Shown here: one piece after another, positions 1-11,248 of the stretch | Layout: every line of letters begins with the position of its first letter | Numbering within the stretch: the first letter of the stretch is position 1 | From: Pseudomonadota bacterium | GTDB lineage: Bacteria > Pseudomonadota > Gammaproteobacteria > Burkholderiales > Burkholderiaceae_C | Direction: 5' to 3' | Length of the DNA: 64,000 nucleotides | Assembly (NCBI GenBank): GCA_030535425.1 | Contig: JAUNHQ010000007.1 | Span: 1-64,000 of the forward strand | Notes under the pieces: generated by a model | Told to the model about the DNA's origin: nothing | Databases searched by the model: none | The model's input: the letters and a program-made list of their open reading frames with translations, nothing else | Translations under genes and position numbers: made by a program

Positions 1-251
1 TCTTCGGTCAAGGCGCGCAGCACGCCCACGGGGCGCCCAGTGGGCTTGTCGGCCAGAGCTTTGGCGCCACCTGCATCAAAGCGCTTGCAGATTTCGAATA
101 CACCGGTACGCGACAGGCCTAGTTCGCCCGCGATGGCCTCATACGTCCAGCCCGCACGCCGTAGCTTGATTACCTGACGGCGCCGCTTCTGGCGAGCCTC
201 AGGACTCAATTTCCTCATGTCGATCATTTCCATAGGGAAATCTGACGGCAT
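1..251 (-). CDS. IS630-family transposase, N-terminal part, leaves window
   Basis: The reading frame runs off the left edge, so only about 83 codons are visible. The protein begins with a basic helix-turn-helix region (LSPEARQKRRRQVIKLRRAG, then LGLSRTGVFEICKRF), as in the DNA-binding N-terminus of IS630/Tc1-type transposases. The catalytic DDE domain would lie outside the window. Two in-frame ATGs exist, at 257 and 251. TTGGAG at 261-266 is about 9 nt from the second and only 3 nt from the first, so 251 is preferred. It is related to, but clearly different from, the decayed IS630 copy at 1387-2424. No stop or frameshift is seen in the visible part, so it may be intact. Confidence 0.75.
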   Translation of the reverse strand, partial: MPSDFPMEMIDMRKLSPEARQKRRRQVIKLRRAGWTYEAIAGELGLSRTGVFEICKRFDAGGAKALADKPTGRPVGVLRALTE

Positions 252-269
252 GACCATTAACTCCAAGAG

Positions 270-288
270 GTTTGATTTCTACTCAATA
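270..288 (-). repeat. Putative terminal repeat of the left IS630-type element
   Basis: Read on the plus strand, this 19-nt stretch matches 15 of 19 positions of the reverse complement of the left end of the IS630 copy at 1331-1361, including a terminal CAATA with the TA target. It sits just upstream of the transposase start at 251-257. It therefore probably marks the end of the element that leaves the window, and shows that this element abuts or interrupts the IS5-type gene. Confidence 0.45.
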
Positions 289-1204
289 TCGCAAGCCCAC
301 CCGGTGCGATACTTTCCTGGCTTAGATGCAAACGCTGGTGTCGTGGGCTGAGTTGGTTGCCTTGATCGAGCTACACTACCCAAGGCTGGCAATAGCCGCC
401 CGCCCATTGGCTTGGAGCACATGCTTCGCATCCATCTGCTGCAACACTGGTTCAACCTGGTTGATGTCGCCTGCGAGCAGACGCTGTACGACTCGGACGC
501 GCTGCGTGCATTTGCCGGCATCGACCTAGGCCGTGAGCCGGTGCCCGATGCCACCACCATCCTGAAGTTCAGGCACCTGTTGAAGCAGCGCGATCTGGGC
601 CAGGCCATCTTCTGTGAGGTTGGCCGCATCCTGCAGCAGCGTGGCCTTCGCCTGAGCGCTAGCGCCATCGTGAACGCCGCCATCATTGCCGCGCCCAGCT
701 CGACCAAGAGCGCTCAACAGCAGCGTGATCCCGAGATGAGGCAGACCAGCAAAGGCAGGCAGTGGCATTTCGGCATGAAGGTGCACGTCGGCGCCGACAA
801 CAAGACCGCGCTGGTGCACAGCGCCGTTGTCACCAGCGCAAACGTGCATGACAAGCACCCGCTTCCCGATCTGCGGCGAGGCGATGAGAAGCGGGTATAT
901 GGCGACCGAGGCTATCAGAGCTACCGCGACATCATCAAGGCCAAGGCGCCCCAGGCCCGCGACTTCACCAACCAGCGAGTACGCAAGCCCGATGGCGGGG
1001 AGGAAGTCGAGCGCTCACGCAATCGCACCAAGAGCAAGACACGGGCGCGAGTCGAACATCCCTTTCTGGTACTCAAGCAGCTGTGGGGCTTTGCAAAGGT
1101 GCGTTACAAGGGCTAACCAAGAATGCAATCGGGTGTTCACAACCTTGGCGATGGTCAATCTTTACTTAGCTGGCAGGCGCGTGCCGGCATTGATGCGCCC
1201 GTAG
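287..1204 (+). pseudogene. Decayed IS5-family transposase
   Basis: The main open stretch (412-1116) matches the IS5 transposase core: HMLRIHLLQHWFNL near its start, APSSTKSAQQQRDPEMRQT, WHFGMKVHVGAD, and a C-terminal RARVEHPFLVLKQLWGFAK. The gene is broken. An in-frame TAG lies at 323-325. A one-base loss near 380 separates ELHYP from the expected KAGNSRPPIGLEHM. Two more one-base losses near 1110 and 1133 throw the tail (RVFTTLAMVNLYLAGRRVPA, ending 1204) into another frame. The first residues appear to be missing because the neighbouring IS630-type element ends at about 288. No IS5 terminal repeats were recognised, and 1205-1330 holds no gene. The product is not expected to be functional. 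Confidence 0.8.
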
Positions 1205-1332
1205 GCAGCGAAAAGCGGCTCGAACAGGCCGCTGAAACTTCCATCTGCAACAAGATTGCCTTCAAAAGGCGACCACCGCTCGCGTTGGAGTACCGAACAA
1301 CGTCATGCAACTGCTTGATCAGCACTTTCCTA

Positions 1333-1361
1333 TTGATTCGGCATCAAACATTTGAACTTAT
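1333..1361 (+). repeat. Left terminal inverted repeat of IS630 copy
   Basis: It pairs with 2421-2449 over the outer 11 nt (one mismatch) and the inner TTGAACTTAT (perfect). TA precedes it. Confidence 0.7.
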
Positions 1362-1386
1362 TGTGAGCTGCGGAGTCGGTTGGGAC

Positions 1387-2424
1387 ATGGAAAAGATCGA
1401 TTCTCGAACGCTGTCGGTGGATGCGCTCAACGAGAGGCGCCGACGAGCGGTGAAGATGTGGCTGGAAGGCACGAGAGCCTGAAGGACACAGCGGCACAAT
1501 GCGAGATGTCGCGCACGACCGTGATCGCTGCGGTGAGGGCCTATGAGAGGGGGCGACTGGAAAGCGGTGGACGTTGATCGCGGCGGTCGGCCTGTGGGCA
1601 GCGGCCGCACGCTGAGCGCCGAGGAAGAGCGAGAAGTTCAGCAACTGATCCGCGACCGCACGCCCGAGCAGTTGAAGATGGTCTACGCACTGTGGACGCG
1701 TCAGGCGGTGGCCGAGCTGATCCGTGAGCGCTACGGCATCAAGCTGGCCGTGCGCGCGATGGGTCTGTACCTCGAGCGTTGGGGGGTACGCCGCAAAAGC
1801 CCATGAAGAAGGCCTACGAGCAGTCGCCTGCGGCGGTGAAGAAGTGGCTCGACAAGGAATACCCGGTCATTGCTGCGTCTGCCAAGGCCGAGGGGGCCGA
1901 GATTCACTGGGGCGACGAGACCGGCCTGCGCAGCGACGACGTACGCGGTCGCAGCTACGCGCCACAGTGACAGACGCCGGTGGTGCGGGTGAGCCAACAA
2001 GCGCCATGGCCTGTCGGTCATCTCCACGGTCACCAACAAGGGGTAAATGCGCTGGAAGACGTTCGACGGCGCGCTGAACTGCGACATCCTAATCGACTTC
2101 CTGTGGTGACTCGTGAAAAACGCGAGCCGCAAGATCTACCTGATCTTGGACAACCTGCGGGTGCACCACAGCAAGCCTGTGAAGACCTGGCTGGCCGAGC
2201 ACAAGAGACAGATCGAGGTTTTCTACCTGCCCAGCTACAGCCCCGAACTCAATCCCAACGAAATGGCCAATGCCGATCTGAAGCAGTCCGTCACGAAGCT
2301 GGCCCCGGCGCGCACTAAGCTCCAACTCGTGAAGGCCACCGCAAGACACTTCTGCAGCGTTCAGAAAAAGCCCGAGCAGGTCAAGAGCTACTTCCAGCAT
2401 CAGCCAGTTCGTTATGCGGCATAA
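1387..2424 (+). pseudogene. Decayed IS630-family transposase
   Basis: The family sequence can be read across three frames. It starts MEKIDSRTLSVDALNERRRR at 1387, shifts near 1470 (ESLKDTAAQCEMSRTTVIAA), again near 1545 (GDWKAVDVDRGGRP) and again in a G6 run near 1780 (TPQKPMKKAYEQ). It then meets TGA near 1968, an extra C near 1992, TAA near 2044 and TGA near 2107. The last open part (2113-2424) carries ILDNLRVHHS and LPSYSPELNPNEMANADLK. All three DDE landmarks are recognisable: Asp in HWGDETGL, Asp in LDNLRVHH and Glu in NPNE. They are no longer on one polypeptide. Nonsense codons in addition to frameshifts indicate real decay rather than only sequencing error. Confidence 0.85.
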
Positions 2425-2449
2425 GTTCAACACTTCCGTGCCGAGTCAA
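2421..2449 (-). repeat. Right terminal inverted repeat of IS630 copy
   Basis: It is the partner of 1333-1361 and overlaps the last codons of the transposase frame. TA follows at 2450-2451. Confidence 0.7.
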
Positions 2450-2477
2450 TAAGCAAAACAGATGCGCTAGCGTCGCG

Positions 2478-3392
2478 TCACGCAGGCAATTGGCATTCGG
2501 CCATGCGCGCAAGGGTGTAAAGCATTTCACCCATGGGATAAGTGCGCATGCCGCGCTGGCTGGCGCGCTGGGCAGGATCGATACGCGCATCCATGCCGTT
2601 CAGCTTGATGTGCTGAACCAGCGAGCGGCTTTTGCACACCATGCGCAGGGCTGAGATGGGCGTGTTGCTGGCGGCCCAGTTCTCTGCAGGATGAAAGATC
2701 AAGCCATTGATCATGGTCAGGTGCATCTCCAGCGGCTGCCCACCTTCCAGGTGTTCGCCCAGGTTTTGCAGAAAAGACAAACACCCCTCGTGAGGCGAAC
2801 TGCCGGCGCAGGCCACAAACTGCGGCAAGCTGAGGCTGCCTTCGCCAATCTCTGGCGGGGGCAGTGCATGGGCTGGCGGTGATACGGGGGCGCTGTCCAG
2901 CACCTCACCAAACAAGGTGGTGCTGAAAGATGTGATCGGCGGCTCGGTCGACGCCCCGATGACCTGCGATGCACTGACACTTTGGGCCATGGGATGGCGG
3001 TGCGCGCGTGCATTGACATGGCGCTCTGCCTGCTCCAATGCCTCGCGCATATGCACGGCACGAAACGGACGGTTGAGCACCGTCCAGCCCTTCTCAGCCC
3101 AGCGGGCCGTCCAGAGGCTGGCAGCCTCTCGCGCTTCCAGTTGTGCAGGCAAGGGGGCTGTCAACAGCACAGCGGTGCGGCTGCCCAGCAACGCATCCAA
3201 CCGCTCATCCATACCCGCCTCGCTGATGTCTACCCGCCATCCCTGGCGGGTCAGATCCAGCACGAGCAAGTCGCCAGGGGGCATTTGCCCTGCACTGGCT
3301 GCCTGACAGCGCCATGTCGGCCGCATTTTGGCGATCAGCAGCGACAAGGCAAAAGCATCGCGCTCAGGCAGATCTATCAGGGCAACTTGCAT
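2478..3392 (-). CDS. Hypothetical protein, 304 aa
   Basis: I do not recognise this protein. The first about 115 residues read like a degenerate receiver-type alpha/beta fold (start MQVALIDLPERDAFAL, then LLVLDLTRQGW and AVLLTAPLPAQ), but no phospho-acceptor pattern is convincing. A proline- and serine-rich linker spans about 130-190. It is followed by a compact C-terminal region with LPQFVACAGSSPHEGCLSFL and LEMHLTMINGLIFHPAENWA. No signal peptide or membrane segment is evident. It is transcribed away from the BMP-type lipoprotein gene, sharing a 191-bp divergent intergenic region. Its 3' end lies only about 30 bp from the end of the IS630 copy. Role unknown. A signalling or inhibitor-like protein is a guess from the N-terminus only. 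Confidence 0.6.
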   Translation of the reverse strand: MQVALIDLPERDAFALSLLIAKMRPTWRCQAASAGQMPPGDLLVLDLTRQGWRVDISEAGMDERLDALLGSRTAVLLTAPLPAQLEAREAASLWTARWAEKGWTVLNRPFRAVHMREALEQAERHVNARAHRHPMAQSVSASQVIGASTEPPITSFSTTLFGEVLDSAPVSPPAHALPPPEIGEGSLSLPQFVACAGSSPHEGCLSFLQNLGEHLEGGQPLEMHLTMINGLIFHPAENWAASNTPISALRMVCKSRSLVQHIKLNGMDARIDPAQRASQRGMRTYPMGEMLYTLARMAECQLPA

Positions 3393-3583
3393 GGCTTGTC
3401 ACAATCAATCCAAAAGTATTAGATATGAAGTGTATTCGGCGCGATCTCAGATGAAATGAATACGCATCAAATAGCCACATACAGTTCTGTGATAGGCGCC
3501 CAGCCATCGGCGGATGCCCACGAGATCACTACCTTCATAATGACTTCTTTTCACACCCAAGCCCGCTCAGAAAGGAAGCCCTC

Positions 3584-5834
<2,251 letters not shown>

Positions 5835-5917
5835 GGCTTGCCCACCTGCGCCATCACGCTATCCTTTGCGCAGCCCTGCCCAGATCAGAGGCGAGGCAAC
5901 ACCAAAGGAGACAAACG

Positions 5918-8347
5918 ATGGCATGGCACCCCAAATACATCCGCAGTTGCTGGCCGCTCGCACTGCTGCCGCTGGCCATATTGACCGCTTGTGGCGGTTC
6001 AGACGATGGCGACAGCTCAGCCGCCCCAGCCCGTTACCAGGCCGAAATCCGCCGCACCGACATGGGCGTTGCCCATATCAAGGCCAATAACTGGCGTGGT
6101 CTTGGCTATGGTATGGGCTATGCCCAGGCACAGGACAACCTGTGCACCATGGCCGACGCTTTTCTCACTTACCGTGGCGAGCGATCACGCCATCTGGGTG
6201 GCCAGGCACTGGCCGTCAATCGCAGCACCATCGGGCGCCCAAGCAACATCGACTCCGACTTTTTTCATCGCCACCTACTGTCCGACGATGCCGTGCAAAC
6301 CATGGCCAGCGCGCAGTCCGAAAACATGCATGCCCTGGTAGACGGCTTTGCCAGCGGCTACAACCGTTATGTGCGGGAAATCCTGGATGGCAGCCACAGC
6401 GGCGCGCATGAGGCGTGTCGCGACATGGCCTGGATACAGCCCATCACCATGAACGACCTGTGGCGACGCATGATGCAAGCCAATCTAGCAGCTGGTCATA
6501 GCAATTTTTTGGCCGCGATCGCCAATGCCACGCCGCCACAGGTCGACGACAAAACCACGCCCCCCTTCGCCTGGCCTGCTGCGGTCGACATCCAGGCGCC
6601 AAAGCTGGAAGTGGGCGGCCAGGCTGGTGTGGGCAGTAACATGTATGGCTTTGGCACAGCCGCCACAGGCAACGCAAGCCCCTTGTTGTTTGGCAATCCC
6701 CACTGGTACTGGAAAGGCGCTGATCGCTTCTACCAAGCTCATCTCACCATTCCTGGCCAGCTTGACGTAAGTGGTGTCTCCTTTCTAGGCGTACCCCTGG
6801 TGCTCATCGGCTTCAATGCCAATGTAGCCTGGAGCCACACTGTCTCAACTGCACGGCGCTTTGGCCTCTTTCAGCTCACCTTGGCCGAAGATGACCCCAC
6901 CACTTACATCGTTGATGGCCAGCGCGTGCCCATGCAGGCCACGCCCATCAGCGTTCAGGTGCTCGATGACAGCGGTGCACTTAGCACCGTGACCCGCACC
7001 CTCTATAAAAGCCAGCATGGCCCACTGGTGAACCTAGGCGCCATGCACCCCTCACTGGGCTGGCAAAGCGGCAGCGCCTTTGCCATACGTGACATCAACA
7101 GTGACAACCACCGCAGCTTCCGCAACTGGCTGCGCTGGAGCCAGGCCCAATCATTGGAGGAATTCATCGCCATCCAGAAAGAAGAAGCCGCTGTTCCCTG
7201 GGTGAACACCGTGGCCGTGGGCCGTGAAAATGCACAGGCCTGGTATGCCGACATCGGTGCCGTGCCTAATGTGCCAGATGACCTGCTGACCAGTTGCACC
7301 ACACCAGTAGGGCAAGCCTTGGCTGCCGCGCTACCCGGCGTACCCGTGCTGGATGGCGCGCGTAGTCGATGCGATTGGCAAAGCGACACCGACTCAGCTC
7401 AGCCAGGCGCCCTGGGAGCAGCTCGCATGCCCAGCCTGCGCCGAGCCGATTACGTGGCCAACATGAACGACAGCTATTGGCTAGCCAACCCCGATGCACC
7501 GTTGACGGGCTACCCTGCCATCCTGGGCCCCGCTGGCACAACGGCACAAACCCTGCGCACCCGCCTAGGCCACCAGATGGTGCGCGACCGACTGGACAGC
7601 ACGGACGGTTATGAGGGCAGGCACGCCACCGTTTCCGTTATGCAGCGGATGGTGTTGAACAGTCGCGTTTACAGCGCCGAGCGCTTCAAGGAGCAGGCCC
7701 TGGCTCTGGTCTGCACCATGACCCACTTGGAAGGTGTGGACATTCGCACCGCCTGTGCTGCGCTGGCAAGCTGGGACAACCATGGCCATGCTGACGCCCG
7801 TGGCTCACACCTGTGGGATGAGTTCTGGCGCCGCGTCCAGATCCCCGCCAGTGAGCTGTTTGCCGTGGCCTTTGACCCGCAAGACCCCATCAACACTCCA
7901 CGTGATCTGCGGGCGGACGCAGCACCTGCGTTGCGCGCAGCTTTTGTCGCAGCCGTCACGGCCGTGGCCAGCAGCGGCGTGGCCATGGATGCCGAACGCG
8001 GTGAGCTGTTATACGCCACACGCGGTCAGCAGCGCATCCCACTGTATGGCGGCTGCGGCGATATGGGCTACTTCACCATCGCCTGCTCCGAGCTGCCCCT
8101 GGGCAGCGGAGGCTATGCCATGGATGAGCAGCCGCATGGCAACACCTATATGCAAGTGGTTGATTTCGATAACGGAAGTGTGCAGGCGCACACTTTTCTG
8201 ACCTTCTCGCAATCGGATGACCCTGCCTCACCGCATCATGGCGACTACACCCGTGCCTACGCCGCCAAGCAATGGCTGCGCGTGCCCTTTACGGAAAGTG
8301 AAATTACAGCTAGCGGCGGCTACCGCACACAAACGCTAAGTGAGTGA
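5918..8347 (+). CDS. PvdQ-like acyl-homoserine-lactone/penicillin acylase lipoprotein
   Basis: This 809-aa N-terminal-nucleophile hydrolase is preceded by AAAGGAGA. A lipobox (LTAC, Cys25) predicts a lipid-anchored exported precursor. After the alpha region, Gly-Ser240 in GVGSNMYGFG is the expected autocleavage site, making Ser240 the first residue and nucleophile of the beta chain. Beta-chain His23 (in GNPHWYW, residue 262) is at the position conserved in PvdQ. Further shared blocks are HLTIPGQLDVSG, IGFNANVAWSHTV and MNDSYWLANPDAPL. Known relatives remove acyl chains from homoserine lactones, aculeacin A or siderophore precursors. The actual substrate is not shown by the sequence. No siderophore cluster is nearby, so signal degradation or nutrient use is the inference. 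Confidence 0.85.
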   Translation: MAWHPKYIRSCWPLALLPLAILTACGGSDDGDSSAAPARYQAEIRRTDMGVAHIKANNWRGLGYGMGYAQAQDNLCTMADAFLTYRGERSRHLGGQALAVNRSTIGRPSNIDSDFFHRHLLSDDAVQTMASAQSENMHALVDGFASGYNRYVREILDGSHSGAHEACRDMAWIQPITMNDLWRRMMQANLAAGHSNFLAAIANATPPQVDDKTTPPFAWPAAVDIQAPKLEVGGQAGVGSNMYGFGTAATGNASPLLFGNPHWYWKGADRFYQAHLTIPGQLDVSGVSFLGVPLVLIGFNANVAWSHTVSTARRFGLFQLTLAEDDPTTYIVDGQRVPMQATPISVQVLDDSGALSTVTRTLYKSQHGPLVNLGAMHPSLGWQSGSAFAIRDINSDNHRSFRNWLRWSQAQSLEEFIAIQKEEAAVPWVNTVAVGRENAQAWYADIGAVPNVPDDLLTSCTTPVGQALAAALPGVPVLDGARSRCDWQSDTDSAQPGALGAARMPSLRRADYVANMNDSYWLANPDAPLTGYPAILGPAGTTAQTLRTRLGHQMVRDRLDSTDGYEGRHATVSVMQRMVLNSRVYSAERFKEQALALVCTMTHLEGVDIRTACAALASWDNHGHADARGSHLWDEFWRRVQIPASELFAVAFDPQDPINTPRDLRADAAPALRAAFVAAVTAVASSGVAMDAERGELLYATRGQQRIPLYGGCGDMGYFTIACSELPLGSGGYAMDEQPHGNTYMQVVDFDNGSVQAHTFLTFSQSDDPASPHHGDYTRAYAAKQWLRVPFTESEITASGGYRTQTLSE

Positions 8348-8420
8348 TCAATGCCCTGCCGCCCAAGTCAGCTGGTACAGCCACTGGGGCGGCGGAGCAT
8401 AGCCCTTTACCATCTCAACC

Positions 8421-9290
8421 ATGAACGATGCATTGCAGCACTTGATTACCCGGGCCGAGCAACTCATCACCCGCATTGAAGCCGCACTTCCCCAGCCACT
8501 GAGAGCCCCTGACTGGCAGCAAGCCGTGGCTTGGCGCTATCGCAAGCGTGCCACAGGCCACGGCGTGCTGGAGCCCGTGCGCCATGTGGGTGCCATTGCG
8601 CTGGACGATCTGAAGGAAATCGATGCGCAAAAAGACAAGATTGAACGCAATACGCGCCAGTTCGTCCAGGGCCGCAGCGCCAACAATGTGCTGCTGACAG
8701 GCGCGCGTGGCACAGGCAAGTCATCACTCATCAAGGCATGTCTGAACGCCTTTGCGCCGCAGGGTTTGCGCCTGATCGAGGTGGACAAGGCCGATTTGAC
8801 CGACCTGCCCGACATCGTGGACGTGGTCGCCGGCCGACCCGAGAAATTCATCATCTACTGCGATGACCTGAGCTTTGACGAAGGGGAAGCCGGTTACAAG
8901 GCACTCAAAAGCATCCTGGATGGCAGCGTGGCCGCCAGCACACCCAACGTGCTGGTCTATGCCACCAGCAACCGTCGCCACCTGCTGCCCGAATACATGA
9001 AGGACAACCTCAGCTACACACACACCGATGATGGCGAAGTACATCCGGGCGAAGTGGTGGAAGAAAAAATCTCCCTGTCCGAACGCTTTGGCCTGTGGGT
9101 TAGCTTTTACCCCTTCAGCCAGGACGAGTACTTGGCCATCGCGGCGCAATGGCTCGCCGCACTGGGCGCCAGCCGCTCGCAGATCAAGGCTGCGCAGCCA
9201 GAAGCCCTGGTGTGGGCTCTGGAACGCGGTTCACGCTCAGGTCGCGTGGCCTATCAGTTCGCGCGCGATTTCATGGGACGCCAGTCATGA
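8421..9290 (+). CDS. DUF815-family AAA-type ATP-binding protein
   Basis: This 289-aa protein has a Walker A motif GARGTGKSS at about 94-102 and a Walker B-like strand FIIYCDDLSF at about 143-152. A sensor-like segment NVLVYATSNRRHL follows. The order is that of the DUF815 family, which is related to AAA loaders. Its biological role is not established. The C-terminal SRSGRVAYQFARDFMG is also typical. The stop codon overlaps the start of the downstream Nudix gene (ATGA at 9287-9290), so the two are translationally coupled. The gap to the acylase upstream is 73 bp without a clear terminator. Confidence 0.8.
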   Translation: MNDALQHLITRAEQLITRIEAALPQPLRAPDWQQAVAWRYRKRATGHGVLEPVRHVGAIALDDLKEIDAQKDKIERNTRQFVQGRSANNVLLTGARGTGKSSLIKACLNAFAPQGLRLIEVDKADLTDLPDIVDVVAGRPEKFIIYCDDLSFDEGEAGYKALKSILDGSVAASTPNVLVYATSNRRHLLPEYMKDNLSYTHTDDGEVHPGEVVEEKISLSERFGLWVSFYPFSQDEYLAIAAQWLAALGASRSQIKAAQPEALVWALERGSRSGRVAYQFARDFMGRQS

Positions 9291-9790
9291 GCCATGTGCT
9301 GCGCGCCGATGCGCACCTGCGCCGTGAGGACACCACCAGCCCGGATGGCCTGCGCCAGATCGTCCATGTGGCCGTGGGCATACTCATCGCGCCAGATGGG
9401 CGTTTTCTTCTCACATCCCGCCCACTGGGCAAGGTGTATGCAGGCTACTGGGAATTTCCTGGCGGCAAGCTCGAGCCCGGTGAAAGCGTTCCCCGCGCCC
9501 TTGTACGCGAGCTGCATGAAGAGCTAGGCCTCATCCTGGACGAAACGGCTATTACGCCCTGGCGGGAACAGATGGTCGACTACCCCCACGCACTGGTGCA
9601 TCTGCACTTCTGCCAAGTGCGCCACTGGAAAGGCAAGCTGCACATGCGTGAAGGGCAATCCTTCAGTTGGCAGCGCCTACCCGTTACTCTGAACCCTATC
9701 CTGCCTGGCGCCGTACCGGTGCTGCAATGGCTGGCGCAGGACGCACAAACCCTGGACGACCCACAACAGGGTGCGACAATACCCGGCTAA
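9287..9790 (+). CDS. Nudix hydrolase, MutT-like
   Basis: The ATG at 9287 overlaps the upstream stop. The frame is open further upstream but would then lie inside the ATPase gene. The 167-aa product carries a full Nudix box at residues 60-82 (GX5EX7REUXEEXGU: GKLEPGE, then RELHEELGL). It opens with IVHVAVGILIAPDGRFLLTS, as in MutT-type 8-oxo-dGTP pyrophosphatases. In betaproteobacteria a MutT-like gene commonly sits beside this DUF815 ATPase. Sanitising oxidised nucleotides is the likely role. Other Nudix substrates cannot be excluded. Confidence 0.8.
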   Translation: MSHVLRADAHLRREDTTSPDGLRQIVHVAVGILIAPDGRFLLTSRPLGKVYAGYWEFPGGKLEPGESVPRALVRELHEELGLILDETAITPWREQMVDYPHALVHLHFCQVRHWKGKLHMREGQSFSWQRLPVTLNPILPGAVPVLQWLAQDAQTLDDPQQGATIPG

Positions 9791-11248
9791 ATGACACAAC
9801 CCTATTCCTCCCTCGCGCTGGCCGAGCCGCTCAAGCGCGCCGTGGCCGAGATGGGCTACGAAAACATGACGCCCATCCAGGCCCAGGCCATTCCCGTGGT
9901 GCTGGCCGGGCAAGATGTGATGGGCGCGGCGCAAACCGGCACCGGCAAAACCGCCGCCTTTTCCCTGCCCCTGCTGCAACGCCTGCTCAAGCACGAAACC
10001 GCCTCGCTCTCGCCTGCGCGCCACCCCGTGCGCGCCCTGGTGCTGCTGCCCACGCGCGAGCTGGCCGACCAGGTGGCCGGGCAAATCAAGCAATACGCCA
10101 AATACACCCAACTGCGCAGCGCCGTTGTGTTTGGCGGCATGGACATGAAGCCGCAGATCGAAGAGCTGCGCAAAGGTGTGGAAGTGCTGGTGGCCACCCC
10201 TGGCCGCCTGCTGGACCACATCGAGGCCAAGACCGCCGTGCTGGGCCAGGTCGAATACGTGGTGCTGGACGAAGCCGACCGCATGCTCGACATCGGCTTT
10301 CTGCCCGACTTGCAGCGCATCCTCAGCTACCTGCCCAAGGCCGGGCGCACCACGCTGCTTTTCAGCGCCACCTTCTCGCCCGAAATCAAGCGCCTGGCCG
10401 AAAGCTACCTGCACAACCCCGTGCTGATCGAGGTGGCCCGTCCCAACACCACCGCCGCCACCGTGGAGCAGCGCTTTTACCTGCTGGAGGACGACGACAA
10501 ACGTCGCGCCATCCGCCAGGTGCTGCGCGACAAGGAACTGCGCCAGGCCTTCGTGTTTTGCAACAGCAAGCTCGGCTGCGCGCGCCTGGCCCGCGCGCTG
10601 GAACGCGACGGCCTGCGCACCACCGCCTTGCACGGCGACAAAAGCCAGGACGAGCGCCTGAAATCGCTCGAAGCCTTCAAGCGTGGCGAAGTGGACCTGC
10701 TGGTGGCCACCGACGTGGCCGCGCGCGGGCTGGACATCAAGGACGTGCCCGCCGTCTTCAACTACGACGTGCCCTTCAACCCCGAAGACTACGTGCACCG
10801 CATTGGCCGCACGGGCCGCGCCGGCGCCTCTGGCGTGGCCGTCACCCTGGTCACCAAAGCCGACCAGCGCCTGATGGCCGAGCTGGAAAAACTGCTCAAG
10901 ACCAAGATTGAAGTGGAGCACTTGGCTTTTGAAGAAGAACGCCCGCGCGGGCGCGCGGGCGATGGGCGCCGCCTCTGGCAAGACGACGAGGACGGCGGCC
11001 TGCGTGACGACAGCCGCCGTGCGCGCGGCGATCGCCGCAGCGGTAGCGAGCGCCGCCCTGCCCCCGCCCCGGTGGATCCGTTTTTCAGCCAGCCTTATGA
11101 AGCGCCCTCCGAGCAAGCCGAGCCGCCTGCATGGGAGCAAAAGGCCCCAACCCGCCCCGCGCGCGCCGGTCTGTCGGCCAACATCAAGCCCAAGCGCAAG
11201 GTGGCTGCACTGTTCAAGGCGCCCACCAGCATCAGCCCTGACCCATAA
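9791..11248 (+). CDS. rhlE: DEAD-box ATP-dependent RNA helicase, RhlE-like
   Basis: This 485-aa helicase starts directly after the TAA of the Nudix gene. The motifs are in order: Q-motif (MTPIQAQAIP), Walker A AQTGTGKT (47-54), PTRELADQV, DEAD beginning at residue 160, SAT in LLFSATFSPEI, the domain-2 motifs VATDVAARGLDI and HRIGRTGR, and a basic, charged C-terminal tail from about 380 (repeated Arg/Asp segments). This tail and the motif set fit RhlE, which acts on ribosomal and mRNA duplexes. A palindromic element and a strong terminator follow. Confidence 0.88.
   Translation: MTQPYSSLALAEPLKRAVAEMGYENMTPIQAQAIPVVLAGQDVMGAAQTGTGKTAAFSLPLLQRLLKHETASLSPARHPVRALVLLPTRELADQVAGQIKQYAKYTQLRSAVVFGGMDMKPQIEELRKGVEVLVATPGRLLDHIEAKTAVLGQVEYVVLDEADRMLDIGFLPDLQRILSYLPKAGRTTLLFSATFSPEIKRLAESYLHNPVLIEVARPNTTAATVEQRFYLLEDDDKRRAIRQVLRDKELRQAFVFCNSKLGCARLARALERDGLRTTALHGDKSQDERLKSLEAFKRGEVDLLVATDVAARGLDIKDVPAVFNYDVPFNPEDYVHRIGRTGRAGASGVAVTLVTKADQRLMAELEKLLKTKIEVEHLAFEEERPRGRAGDGRRLWQDDEDGGLRDDSRRARGDRRSGSERRPAPAPVDPFFSQPYEAPSEQAEPPAWEQKAPTRPARAGLSANIKPKRKVAALFKAPTSISPDP

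Larger units (their letters stand above)
1331..2451 (+). mobile_element. IS630-family insertion sequence with ends and TA target
   Basis: The element is bounded by imperfect inverted repeats at 1333-1361 and 2421-2449. The outer blocks TTGATTCGGCA / TTGACTCGGCA and inner blocks TTGAACTTAT / TTGAACTTAT match, with a divergent 8-nt middle. A TA dinucleotide lies immediately outside each end (1331-1332 and 2450-2451), as expected for the TA duplication typical of IS630/Tc1 elements. The total length of about 1.1 kb is normal for the family. The single transposase gene inside is degenerate, so the copy can at best be mobilised in trans. Confidence 0.75.

Noticed and set aside
287..2424. Idea that the IS frameshifts are only homopolymer sequencing errors
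   Set aside because: Several shifts are in C or G runs, but at least four in-frame stop codons (near 323, 1968, 2044, 2107) are substitutions, and neighbouring long genes show no such errors.
3393..3583. Purine riboswitch upstream of the BMP-type gene
   Set aside because: The conserved loop sequences of the purine aptamer are not present. Only a short GTATTC/GAATAC inverted repeat (3432-3463) is seen.
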